64,000 nucleotides of DNA from Aggregatilineales bacterium (GTDB lineage Bacteria > Chloroflexota > Anaerolineae > Aggregatilineales > Phototrophicaceae), in the NCBI GenBank assembly GCA_030834905.1, contig JAUQWZ010000021.1, forward strand, positions 310,001-374,000, written 5' to 3'. Positions 8,474-16,206 of the stretch are shown here, piece by piece. The translations under genes and the position numbers were made by a program. The notes under the pieces are model-generated. The model saw only the letters and a program-made list of their open reading frames with translations, did not search any database and was not told the DNA's origin. Numbering within the stretch: the first letter of the stretch is position 1; every line of letters starts with the position of its first letter.

Positions 8474-9150
8474 TCCACATCCAGGCGGTAGCCCACCCCC
8501 CAGACCGTTTCGATGGTTGGGCGCATACCGCTGAGCTTGTGGCGCAGGTGGGCAATATGAACGTCTACGGTGCGGGTTTCACCGGCGAAGTCGTAGCCCC
8601 AGACGACATCGAGCAGCTTTTCGCGGGTGAACACGACGCCTTTGTTCTCCGCCAGCGTCAGCAGCAGGTCGAACTCTTTCACCCGCAGGCTGACCGGCTT
8701 GCCGCCCACCGTGACGATGCGGCGCTCCGGGTAGATGCTGAGATTATCGAGGGTGAGCACCAGATCGCTGGGCGCGGCGGGCTTGCGGTCGGTGCGGCGC
8801 AGAATGGCTTTGACGCGCGCCACCAGCTCGCGCGGGTTGAAGGGCTTGGTCAGGTAGTCGTCCGCGCCCAGTTCCAGCCCAACGATGCGGTCGATATCGT
8901 CGCTGCGCGCCGTCAGCATGATGATCGGCACGTCCGATTCGGCGCGGACGCGGCGGCAGACTTCCCAGCCATCCAAGCCGGGCAGCATCAGATCCAGCAC
9001 CACCAACTGCGGCTTGTCGCTGAGGATTTGCCTGAGCGCCTGCCTGCCATCGGTCGCGCTGGCGGTCTTAAAGCCTTCGACCTCCAAATACATCTTGGCA
9101 AGGTCGATGATGTGCTGTTCGTCGTCAACGATCAGGATGGTATCGGGCAT
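8470..9150 (-). CDS. OmpR-family response regulator
   Basis: The 226-residue protein has a receiver domain with acidic pocket Asp9/Asp10, phospho-acceptor Asp53 (VLDLMLPGLDGW), Thr80 and Lys102 (DYLTKPF), followed by an OmpR/PhoB winged helix (about 130-224: LRVKEFDLLLTLAENKG, then VDVHIAHLRHKL and the wing WGVGYRLDVE). It is the first gene of the pair and overlaps the histidine kinase by four bases, a typical translationally coupled arrangement. Its targets are unknown; the PPC surface protein downstream on the same strand is one candidate. Confidence 0.95.
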   Translation of the reverse strand: MPDTILIVDDEQHIIDLAKMYLEVEGFKTASATDGRQALRQILSDKPQLVVLDLMLPGLDGWEVCRRVRAESDVPIIMLTARSDDIDRIVGLELGADDYLTKPFNPRELVARVKAILRRTDRKPAAPSDLVLTLDNLSIYPERRIVTVGGKPVSLRVKEFDLLLTLAENKGVVFTREKLLDVVWGYDFAGETRTVDVHIAHLRHKLSGMRPTIETVWGVGYRLDVE

Positions 9151-9171
9151 GGCGCGAGGTAGACGCTCCTT

Positions 9172-9290
9172 GAGTAGTTGAAAGCCAGGAGTCGAAAGTT
9201 GAAAGCTGAAAGTTACTTTCCACTTTTCACTTTAGACTTTCAACTTCTTTTACTGAGTACTCAATACTCGGCACTCAGTACTATTATTGT
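9172..9290. repeat. Low-complexity short repeats
   Basis: The stretch has repeats of GAAAGTT/GAAAGCT (9178-9212), the reverse-complementary CTTTCAACTT later (9235-9245), and then alternating ACTGAGTACTC / GGCACTCAGTACT units. Similar GAAAGT-type tracts recur at 62537-62552 and 63340-63375. They resemble cyanobacterial-style short tandem heptamers and lie upstream of the response-regulator gene. Confidence 0.5.
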
Positions 9291-9339
9291 AGAGCATTCC
9301 CGCGCTAAAGACGTTTCCAGACTGTAAAACATCTGTAAA

Positions 9340-9630
9340 CTATCGCTCGACCAGGCTGTAGTGCTCCACCAGCGCCGAGTCGTAGAAGTGGTGCAGGGCG
9401 GCGCTCCACTGCTGGTAGAGGTCAGAGCCGCGAAAGCCAACAGTGTGATCGTCAAGGGTTTCCCAGCGCACCAGCAGCACATAGCGCCCTGGCGTTTCGA
9501 TGCAGCGCTGAAGTTCGTGCGACAGGTAGCCTTTTGATGAAGCAATGATCGGCGACGCTTCGCGGAAGACTTCCTCAAAAGCATCATATTCCCCGGTGCG
9601 GACTGCCAGAATAGCAACTTCCAGAATCAT
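9340..9630 (-). CDS. Antibiotic-biosynthesis-monooxygenase (ABM) domain protein
   Basis: The ATG at 9628-9630 follows TGGAG with good spacing; the upstream ATGs at 9642 and 9690 lack this and add a non-conserved extension. The 96-residue product fits one ABM ferredoxin-like domain: MILEVAILAVRTGEYDAFEEVF, YLSHELQRCIETPGRYVLLVRWETLDDH and a C-terminal helix. Family members are heme- or quinol-modifying monooxygenases or simply small-molecule binders, usually dimeric. The chemistry cannot be assigned here. Confidence 0.85.
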   Translation of the reverse strand: MILEVAILAVRTGEYDAFEEVFREASPIIASSKGYLSHELQRCIETPGRYVLLVRWETLDDHTVGFRGSDLYQQWSAALHHFYDSALVEHYSLVER

Positions 9631-9710
9631 AATCGGCTCCATGTATCCACGGATGCGCGCGGCGCGAACGGCGGCATCGCCGTCCATCAATGGAATACGA
9701 TCTTAGGCGT

Positions 9711-10550
9711 TCAGGCGTCGCGCGTCAAAAGGTAAGCTGTCAGGCGGAGACACAGTGGAATGAGCAGCAGCGGCAGCAGCACCGGCAGGAAAATTTCGAA
9801 CAGCACCCGCAGTTCCAGCGTCACGTCTACCAGACGGATGAGGTTGACCAGGGCGAAGTAAGCGCCGGAGAGCAGCAGGGCGCTGAGGATGGCGGGCGCG
9901 CGCAGGGTAGAGGCAGCCCCCGCCAGCGCGCCAATCGCGCCGACCAGCGCCACTTCGAGGAAGATGCGAACGATAGACGACGCCAGCGCCAGCACCAGCA
10001 GTACCCGCATCAGCACCGCCTGCTGGCTCATCGATACCAGCATGTCGTACTGGATGACCAGCAGCGGCAGGCTGAGCAGCGCGGCGGCGGTGATGATCAG
10101 ACTCAGGTTTTCAAGCTGTCGCCAGATGGCGGCGGCGATCTTGCTGTAGATGACGTGCCGCAAGGGGCGCGGACAGGCGCGCAGCAGATCGAGCGAATTA
10201 TTGCGGCGTTCGTCCGATACCAGCGTCGCGGCGACCACGGTGACCATCACCAGCGCCTGGACATACATGATGAAGCCAATCGGCAGCAGCACCAGCGATA
10301 CCATCACCGTTGGCATGAGCAGCGTGAGCAAAAACGGCAGCGGCAGCGACAGCAGTACAAAGATGCCGTTGGCGGCGAAGATACGCAGCACCAGCGGTAC
10401 GTCGAGCGACATTGTCTTCCAGTATTCGCCCAGATGCCGACGAACAATGGGATTTGATCGTCTTGCCCATTCGGGCAGGCTGCGGTCTACTTCACGGATT
10501 TCGAGGGCGGCAAGACGAGGCGAAGACCTGTCGAGTACAACACGTTCCAA
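9711..10550 (-). CDS. ABC-2-type permease-like membrane protein
   Basis: The 279-residue protein has about six hydrophobic segments after a soluble N-terminus. The sequence VSDERRNNSLDLLRACPRPLRHVIYSK between the second and third helices corresponds to the T-x-E-R-x-x-G-T-L-E-x-L loop of ABC-2 exporters. No ATPase gene lies beside it in this window, so it is either an orphan or served from elsewhere. The start is a TTG; no in-frame ATG is near, and a TATAAT-type promoter lies about 33 bp upstream, which supports this start. The promoter region is shared with the divergent hydrolase at 10619. Confidence 0.65.
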   Translation of the reverse strand: MERVVLDRSSPRLAALEIREVDRSLPEWARRSNPIVRRHLGEYWKTMSLDVPLVLRIFAANGIFVLLSLPLPFLLTLLMPTVMVSLVLLPIGFIMYVQALVMVTVVAATLVSDERRNNSLDLLRACPRPLRHVIYSKIAAAIWRQLENLSLIITAAALLSLPLLVIQYDMLVSMSQQAVLMRVLLVLALASSIVRIFLEVALVGAIGALAGAASTLRAPAILSALLLSGAYFALVNLIRLVDVTLELRVLFEIFLPVLLPLLLIPLCLRLTAYLLTRDA

Positions 10551-10582
10551 AGAGTTCTCGCTTTTTCGATATGCTTATATTC

Positions 10583-10613
10583 ATTATAGTCCAAACGGGA
10601 TCGAATTGTTCAA
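10583..10613 (-). promoter_or_regulatory. Putative promoter for the ABC-2-like gene
   Basis: On the minus strand, TTGAAC (10613-10608), a 19-nt spacer and a perfect TATAAT (10588-10583). The spacer is longer than ideal. The same AT-rich stretch probably also serves the divergent gene at 10619. Confidence 0.45.
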
Positions 10614-10618
10614 GTCTG

Positions 10619-11578
10619 ATGCGTGATCACACTATTCCAGGCTCTGATTCAGACGCCACGCCCCGCAGCGCGCGCCAGCGGCTGCTGTTCGTCGCGCGCG
10701 GCGTGCTGCTGCTGACGGCGCTGCTTGTGCCAGCGCTGCCCTTCCTGACCGGATTCGGGTTTATGGCGTTCCTGACGTTTCCGCGCTGCGAGGGCGGCGC
10801 TAACCCCGCTGCCTACGATCTGCCGTTTGAAGACGCAGCCTTTCTGTCAGCCGAGTTGAACCAGCCGACCCCAGCTTTCTTCATTCCGGCGCGGAACCCA
10901 AACGGCGCAGTGGTGATCGTCGTGCCGACGCTGGCGCGTGGGCGGGGTGACCGCATCCACGAAATCGCCGTTTATCACCGGAATGGCTATCACGTCCTGA
11001 CGTATGACTCGCGAAGCTGCCTGCGCAGCGTCCCGGTATCGCTGGGCTACCGCGACGCGGGACAGGTGGGCGACGCGCTCGACTATCTGACCACGCGCGT
11101 CGATGTGGATATGGAACGTGTCGCCGTTCATGGCTTTTCGGCGGGCGGGGCGGCGGCGATACTGGCGGCGGCGCGGTATCCGCAGGCGCGGGCGGTGGTG
11201 GCGGAAGGCGGCTACCACGATTTCAGGCAGCAGTTGGCGCAGGACAGCGCCGGATTAGGTCTGCTGGGCGGCTTGTTCCGTTTCGGAGCGCACCTGGGCT
11301 ACCGGCTGACGACCGGCGACAGCATCGACGTGTTAAGTCCGATCAGTGCTGTGCCGCAGATCAGACCGCGCCCGCTGCTGCTGGTCTACGGCACTGGCGA
11401 GACAAGCCTTGCCGGGGCGCGGCAGATGCAGGCGGTGGGCGATCACGTTCGCCTGTGGGAAGTGCCGGGCGCGACCCACGGCAGCTACGTGTTCACCGCG
11501 CCGGATGATTACGAGCGCATCGTGATCGGGTTTATGGACGCGGCAATGGGGGTGGAGGATGACAGCCCCTCGCCCTGA
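10619..11578 (+). CDS. Membrane-anchored alpha/beta hydrolase
   Basis: The frame extends upstream to 10412, but that part overlaps the divergent gene; the ATG at 10619 gives a 319-residue protein beginning MRDHTIPGSD. An N-terminal hydrophobic segment (about 22-50) probably anchors it. The hydrolase domain has VPTLARGRGDR near the oxyanion hole, the nucleophile elbow HGFSAGG, and a His in GATHGSY; the acid is probably in YGTGETS, where Asp is replaced by Glu or supplied nearby. FrsA/BAAT-like fold. The substrate is unknown. Confidence 0.75.
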   Translation: MRDHTIPGSDSDATPRSARQRLLFVARGVLLLTALLVPALPFLTGFGFMAFLTFPRCEGGANPAAYDLPFEDAAFLSAELNQPTPAFFIPARNPNGAVVIVVPTLARGRGDRIHEIAVYHRNGYHVLTYDSRSCLRSVPVSLGYRDAGQVGDALDYLTTRVDVDMERVAVHGFSAGGAAAILAAARYPQARAVVAEGGYHDFRQQLAQDSAGLGLLGGLFRFGAHLGYRLTTGDSIDVLSPISAVPQIRPRPLLLVYGTGETSLAGARQMQAVGDHVRLWEVPGATHGSYVFTAPDDYERIVIGFMDAAMGVEDDSPSP

Positions 11579-11749
11579 ATCGCTCTCCCACGCAAGCGAG
11601 GAGATTCGGCGTGTCCTCACTTTGGGCATCCAGCAGGACTCTACCTGCCAAGTGCGCTACAATACGCCCCCAAATGTGCCATGCGAATGGTGGTTCGTTC
11701 TGTCGCTTACAGCGCCTGACGGACTGCCTTTTGAAAAGGATTATTCTAC

Positions 11750-13612
11750 ATGTCCACCAAACGTCTGACGACGGCGCAAGCCCTGATCCTCTATCTGCAA
11801 AACCAATATGTCGAGCGCGACGGAAACGAACAGCCCTTCTTCGCCGGGTGCTGGGGAATCTTCGGGCATGGCAATGTCGCCGGAATTGGGCAGGCGTTAC
11901 AGCAGTACGCCGATACCTTCCGCTACTACCAGACGCGCAACGAGCAGGCGATGGTGCATATCGCCGCCGCTTACACCAAAATGAAGAACCGTCTGCAAGC
12001 CTTCGCCTGTACCAGCAGCATTGGACCGGGCGCGACCAACATGGTCACCGGCGCGGCGCTGGCGACCATCAACCGCCTGCCGGTGCTGCTGCTGCCGGGC
12101 GATATCTTCGCCGAACGGCTGCAAGCGCCGGTGCTTCAGCAGTTGGAATCGGAATCGACGCAGGATATTTCGGTCAACGACTGCTTCAAGCCGGTTTCGC
12201 GCTACTGGGATCGCATCCAGCGCCCGGAGCAGTTGATCACGGCGCTGCCGGAAGCGCTGCGCGTGCTGACCTCGCCCGCGCAGACCGGCGCGGTGACGCT
12301 GGCGCTGCCGCAGGACGTGCAGACCTTCTCCTATGATTATCCCGCCGCCATGTTTGAAAAGCGCGTCTGGTTTATTCCCCGCAACCGCCCCGACAGCGCC
12401 GCGCTGCGCCGCGCCGCCGAGTGGATCAGGTCGGCAAAGCAGCCGCTGATTATCGCGGGCGGTGGGGTGCATTACAGCGAAGCCTATGAAGCGCTGCGGT
12501 CTTTTGCCGAGAAGCTGGGCGTTCCGGTGGGCGAGACGATGGCGGGCAAGGGCGCGCTGCCCTACGACCACCGTCTTAACCTGGGGGCGCTTGGCGTGAC
12601 CGGCACGCCGGGCGCGAATATCCTCGCCCGTGAAGCCGACGTGGTTATCGGCGTGGGCACGCGCTACACCGACTTCACCGCTGCCTCAAAGACAGCGTTC
12701 CAGAACCCGAATGTGCGCTTTGTCAACATCAACGTGGCGGAATTTGACGCTTACAAGCACGCTGCTGTGCCGCTGATCGGCGACGCGCGGGCGACGCTGG
12801 ACGAGCTGGCGGCGGCGCTGGAAGGCTACCGCACGCCGGACGCTTATCAGGCGCGGGCGCGGGACTACAACACCGAATGGGACGCCGAAGTGCAGCGGAT
12901 TTACGATCTCGAACACGGACCGTTGATCAGCCAGGGCGAGGTGATCGGCGTGGTCAACACGCTGTCGCGCCCGCAGGACGTGGTGATGTGCGCGGCGGGC
13001 AGCCTGCCGGGCGACCTGCACAAGCTGTGGCGCACCCGCGACGTCAAAGGCTACCACCTCGAATATGGCTACTCGACCATGGGCTATGAAATCGCGGGCG
13101 GCATTGGCATTAAGCTGGCAGCGCCAGAGCGCGAGGTGTACGTCATGGTTGGCGACGGCTCGTATTTAATGATGAATTCGGAGATCGTGACGGCGGTGCA
13201 GGAAGGCATCAAGATCATCATCATTCTGCTGGATAATCACGGCTATGCCAGCATCGGCGGGCTGTCAAAATCGGTGGGCAGCGACGGCTTCGGCACGAAA
13301 TACCGCTACCGCAGCGACAGCGGTCATCTCGATGGCGACACACTGCCGGTCGATTACGCCACCAACGCCGCCAGCATGGGCGCCTACGTTATCCGCGCCA
13401 ACAACCGTGACGAGCTGGCGAACGCGATGCTGGCAGCGCAGCAGGTCGATAAGCCGGTGTGCATCGTGGTCGAAACTGACCGCCGCCAGCGCGTGGCAGG
13501 CTACGAATCGTGGTGGGACGTCGCCGTGGCGGAGGTGAGCGAGAATCCCGCCGTCCGGCAGGCGCGCGAAAATTACGAAGCCGCCAAGGCGAAGGAACGA
13601 GCGTTCCTTTAG
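11750..13612 (+). CDS. iolD: 3D-(3,5/4)-trihydroxycyclohexane-1,2-dione hydrolase
   Basis: The 620-residue protein matches the ThDP-dependent IolD family in length and motifs. The N-terminal Pyr domain carries the catalytic Glu in TRNEQAMVHIA, the central domain has LIIAGGGVHYS, and the C-terminal PP domain has the ThDP/Mg signature GDGSYLMMNSE through LLDNHGY. In myo-inositol degradation IolD opens the ring of 3D-trihydroxycyclohexane-dione to 5-deoxy-glucuronate. AAAGGA lies upstream of the ATG. The next pathway gene in the window is the iolE-like gene at 15131; iolB, iolC and iolG are not seen. Confidence 0.92.
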   Translation: MSTKRLTTAQALILYLQNQYVERDGNEQPFFAGCWGIFGHGNVAGIGQALQQYADTFRYYQTRNEQAMVHIAAAYTKMKNRLQAFACTSSIGPGATNMVTGAALATINRLPVLLLPGDIFAERLQAPVLQQLESESTQDISVNDCFKPVSRYWDRIQRPEQLITALPEALRVLTSPAQTGAVTLALPQDVQTFSYDYPAAMFEKRVWFIPRNRPDSAALRRAAEWIRSAKQPLIIAGGGVHYSEAYEALRSFAEKLGVPVGETMAGKGALPYDHRLNLGALGVTGTPGANILAREADVVIGVGTRYTDFTAASKTAFQNPNVRFVNINVAEFDAYKHAAVPLIGDARATLDELAAALEGYRTPDAYQARARDYNTEWDAEVQRIYDLEHGPLISQGEVIGVVNTLSRPQDVVMCAAGSLPGDLHKLWRTRDVKGYHLEYGYSTMGYEIAGGIGIKLAAPEREVYVMVGDGSYLMMNSEIVTAVQEGIKIIIILLDNHGYASIGGLSKSVGSDGFGTKYRYRSDSGHLDGDTLPVDYATNAASMGAYVIRANNRDELANAMLAAQQVDKPVCIVVETDRRQRVAGYESWWDVAVAEVSENPAVRQARENYEAAKAKERAFL

Positions 13613-13666
13613 GACGGTTGAGTAAGGAAAGTAAAAGACGAGAAAACTCTAAAGACTGCGCAGCCT

Positions 13667-13736
13667 GTAGGGACACGACAATGTCGTATCCGCGAATGAC
13701 GGACACCACACGGACACCACAATGTGGTGTCCCTAC
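13667..13736. repeat. GTAGGG-family paired palindrome
   Basis: The left hairpin is GTAGGGACACGAC/GTCGTATCC and the right hairpin is GGACACCAC/GTGGTGTCCCTAC, separated by about 30 bp. The two hairpins have different inner stems (ACGAC versus ACCAC), each self-complementary. It lies directly after iolD. Confidence 0.85.
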
Positions 13737-13789
13737 GGAACACTGTATTGTTTCGTACATCTGTATGCTGTGTGTGCGCCTACGAATAG

Positions 13790-13912
13790 AACTGCGCTCT
13801 CGATTTTGGCGAGCATGATGTGCTTGAATTCGCCATCAATACTGCTCTGCACGAGCTGAACCATATTGAGCAGATCGTTCGCGCGTTGAGTTTAGAGAAT
13901 GTGCTTTTGTGA
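13790..13912 (+). pseudogene. C-terminal remnant of a DinB-like protein
   Basis: Frame 2 from about 13802 reads DFGEHDVLEFAINTALHEL then NHIEQIVRALSLENVLL and a TGA at 13910-13912. The H-x3-H-x2-QI pattern is typical of the final helix of DinB/YfiT four-helix-bundle proteins. A TAG at 13787 closes the frame just upstream and there is no start codon or beginning of the domain, so this appears to be a truncated gene. It ends ten bases before the ClbS/DfsB-like gene, itself of the DinB superfamily. Confidence 0.45.
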
Positions 13913-13921
13913 AGGAGAGTG

Positions 13922-14428
13922 ATGATGCACCCCGAACTGGATAAAACGCGGATGCTGGACGTGATGCGGATCGAATTCGCCTTTGTCGAGCGCACGCTGG
14001 CGCATCTTACCGAAGCGCAGATGGTAGAGCCGAACGCCGCCGGAAACGGCTGGTCGGTGAAAGACACCATTGCCCACCTGACGCGCTGGGTGGAACGTCT
14101 GAACAACTGGCTGGACAAAGTGCAGCACGGCGAAGACCCGCAGGCGCCGGAACCGGGCTTTCGCTGGGAAGATATTGACCAGATCAATGACCTGTACGTT
14201 GAAAAGGACAAAGACCTGCCGATCAAACAGGTGCTGTCAGACTTTCAGCGCGCTCACATCGCGGCGCTGGAGGATGTAGAGGCGCTGACCGAAGACGACA
14301 TTTTCACCCGCCAGTGGGACGGGCTGCGCGATCCGCTGTGGACATATATCGTCTACAACACGTCGGATCATTATTTCGAGCACATCGTTCCTATCCGCGA
14401 GTGGATGACCGAGAAGGGCTACAACTAG
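13922..14428 (+). CDS. ClbS/DfsB-family four-helix-bundle protein
   Basis: The 168-residue product follows GAAGGAGAG; GTG (13919), ATG (13922) and ATG (13925) are adjacent alternatives. It has the DUF1706/ClbS pattern: VMRIEFAFVERTLAHLTEAQM, the NGWSVKDTIAHLTRWVE segment with the conserved W-S-x-K-D-x-x-x-H, and a late NTSDHYFEHIVPIREWM. ClbS proteins protect against genotoxic metabolites such as colibactin, and others are DinB-like thiol transferases; the substrate here is unknown. It follows a truncated DinB-like remnant. Confidence 0.82.
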   Translation: MMHPELDKTRMLDVMRIEFAFVERTLAHLTEAQMVEPNAAGNGWSVKDTIAHLTRWVERLNNWLDKVQHGEDPQAPEPGFRWEDIDQINDLYVEKDKDLPIKQVLSDFQRAHIAALEDVEALTEDDIFTRQWDGLRDPLWTYIVYNTSDHYFEHIVPIREWMTEKGYN

Positions 14429-14453
14429 ATCGGGCGACCTGCGGCTGCGCGCG

Positions 14454-15011
14454 TCAATACCGCGGCGTCTGGAACATATCAAGCGCGTTCAGGGGCCAGA
14501 AGCGGAACCTGACCACGCCGCTGATACGGCTGGCGTCAATGGGACCGTATTCGGACGAATCGCGGCTGGCGTTGCGGTTATCGCCCAGCACGAAATACTG
14601 TCCTTCGCCGACCAGCCACTGTCCTCGAAAGCGCGGGCGTTCGCGGATATAGTCTTCCGCCAGCGGCACGCCGTCAATGTAAACCGTTCCGCCGTCAATC
14701 TCAACCGTCTCGCCCGCCAAGCCGATCACCCGTTTGATGACCGTTTCGCCGTCGCCCGGAGCAGTAAACACGATGATCTCTCCGCGCGAAATCGGCGCGA
14801 TTGCCGCTTCGATATTGCTGACGAACAGCCGATCATTTTCATGAAGTCGGGGTTCCATACTGTGACCCATCACGGCGTAGCGCGGGAAGAAAAGGTTCAT
14901 CACCAGCACGCAGGCGAGGGCGGTGAGCATGGGCTTCAGCCATTCGTTCATCACCCGTTGGGCAAGCGTGCTGCCGGTGATCGACTCCAGCCTGCGAGGA
15001 CGGTACAGCAT
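14454..15011 (-). CDS. lepB: Signal peptidase I
   Basis: The ATG at 15009-15011 follows CGGGAG with proper spacing; a TTG seven codons earlier is less likely. The 185-residue protein has one N-terminal membrane helix (MLTALACVLVMNLFF), box B with the nucleophile in GHSMEPRL, box D with the general-base Lys in VIKRVIGLAGETVEI, and box E GDNRNASRDSSEYGPI. It is a serine-lysine protease that removes signal peptides outside the membrane. The short form is typical of Gram-positive-like and Chloroflexota enzymes. It lies between the two iol genes but on the opposite strand. Confidence 0.95.
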   Translation of the reverse strand: MLYRPRRLESITGSTLAQRVMNEWLKPMLTALACVLVMNLFFPRYAVMGHSMEPRLHENDRLFVSNIEAAIAPISRGEIIVFTAPGDGETVIKRVIGLAGETVEIDGGTVYIDGVPLAEDYIRERPRFRGQWLVGEGQYFVLGDNRNASRDSSEYGPIDASRISGVVRFRFWPLNALDMFQTPRY

Positions 15012-15130
15012 GTCGCGCTCCCGATAAAACAAGTTTCGGCAGGTTGAGGATACAACGTGATTTGCATGATGTACAGCATTGTGTCATATATTTTGCGATT
15101 TGTTTACATTTGCCTGATAGGAAAACAACC

Positions 15131-16027
15131 ATGACCATCCGTCTTGCTAACGCGCCCGTTTCATGGGGCATTTATGAGTTTGAAGGGATCGGGCAGAAAT
15201 ACCCCTACACGCAGGTGCTGGATGAAATCGTAGAAACCGGCTATACCGGCATTGAACTGGGTCCCTGGGGCTATCTGCCCACCGACCCCGACGTGCTGCG
15301 CCCTGAACTGGAACAGCGCGGGCTGCGGCTGCTGTCGTCGTTCGTGCCGGTGCAGTTCGCGGACGCGGCTGCCATTGAGGAAGCCGAAGCGCAGGCGCTG
15401 CGCGTGGGGCGGCTGCTGGCGGCGCTGGGCGCGATCACTATCGTGCTGGCAGACGACAATGGCAGCGTGCCGGAACTGGTGCAGCAGGCGGGGCGCAGGC
15501 GGGGTTCGTACCTGTCACCGGAACAGTGGGATGTGTACGCGGCGGGCGTGAACCGGGTGGCGCGCAAAATTTACGACGAACTCGGTCTGAAGGTTGTCTT
15601 TCACCATCACTGCGGCGGCTATGTCGAAACGCCGGAAGAGACTCAGCAGTTACTGAACCGGGTCGATGCCGATCTGGTCGGGCTGTGCCTGGATACCGGA
15701 CACTGGCACTACGCGGGCGGTGATGCGGTGGAGTGCATCCGCGAATATGGCGAGCGCGTGCGCTATCTGCATCTGAAGGACTGCGATCCCGCGATCCGCA
15801 CGCTGGCGGCTGAGGAGCGTATGGATTACATGGCGGCGGTGGCGGCGGGCGTGTTCTGTGAACTGGGGAAGGGCGAGGTCGATTTTCCGGGCGTGCTGCG
15901 CTCAATGGAAGCGCTGGGTTACGACGGCTGGGCGATTGTTGAGCAGGATGTGCTGACCGACGATCCCGAGGGACCGCGCGAGAGCGCCCGCCGCAACCGC
16001 GAGTACCTGCGCAGCCTGGGGTTGTAA
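15131..16027 (+). CDS. iolE: Inosose dehydratase-like TIM-barrel protein
   Basis: The ATG at 15131 begins MTIRLANAPVSWGIYEF, the characteristic N-terminus of inosose dehydratases; the frame upstream is non-coding. The 298-residue AP-endonuclease-2-like TIM barrel carries metal-site candidates in GIELGPWGYLPTD (Glu), CLDTGHWHYAGGD (Asp, His), YLHLKDCD (His) and a late Glu in VEQDVLTDD. IolE dehydrates 2-keto-myo-inositol to the substrate of IolD, so this fits with iolD at 11750. A 2-keto-inositol isomerase (IolI) or other sugar epimerase cannot be wholly excluded. Confidence 0.8.
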   Translation: MTIRLANAPVSWGIYEFEGIGQKYPYTQVLDEIVETGYTGIELGPWGYLPTDPDVLRPELEQRGLRLLSSFVPVQFADAAAIEEAEAQALRVGRLLAALGAITIVLADDNGSVPELVQQAGRRRGSYLSPEQWDVYAAGVNRVARKIYDELGLKVVFHHHCGGYVETPEETQQLLNRVDADLVGLCLDTGHWHYAGGDAVECIREYGERVRYLHLKDCDPAIRTLAAEERMDYMAAVAAGVFCELGKGEVDFPGVLRSMEALGYDGWAIVEQDVLTDDPEGPRESARRNREYLRSLGL

Positions 16028-16054
16028 GCAGGAGTATGTTGTACAAATGGATTG

Positions 16055-16090
16055 CGTAGGGGCGACTCATGAGTCGCCCCTACGGTTTTT
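16055..16090. repeat. GTAGGG-family palindrome, doubling as terminator
   Basis: Positions 16055-16084 form a 30-bp perfect palindrome (CGTAGGGGCGACTCA plus its reverse complement). Five T residues follow at 16086-16090, so on the plus strand it looks like an intrinsic terminator for iolE. The inner stem is GGCGACTC rather than GACACGAC. Confidence 0.8.
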
Positions 16091-16096
16091 ATAACC

Positions 16097-16181
16097 TCAG
16101 TGAATCACGAATTGAAACTATGCTTCGCTCGACAGTGGGCTTAAGCCCACTGTCTGAGACGGGAAATCTGTGATTCACTGA
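16097..16181. repeat. Nested palindrome element, copy 2
   Basis: The core at 16131-16154 is identical over 24 bp to the core at 4205-4228 (GACAGTGGGCTT plus its complement). The outer arms TCAGTGAATCAC (16097-16108) and GTGATTCACTGA (16170-16181) pair perfectly over 12 bp but are unrelated to the outer arms of copy 1. It lies between convergent genes. Confidence 0.8.
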
Positions 16182-16206
16182 ACCTGTTTTCCTGCGTAGA
16201 ACGCGC

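Noticed and set aside
9690..10457. A Gln/Arg-rich 255-codon plus-strand frame
   Set aside because: It is antisense to a multi-helix membrane protein; the Gln-rich composition comes from Leu-rich codons on the other strand.
13510..13818. A 102-codon plus-strand frame after iolD
   Set aside because: It overlaps iolD in another frame and then translates repeat sequence.
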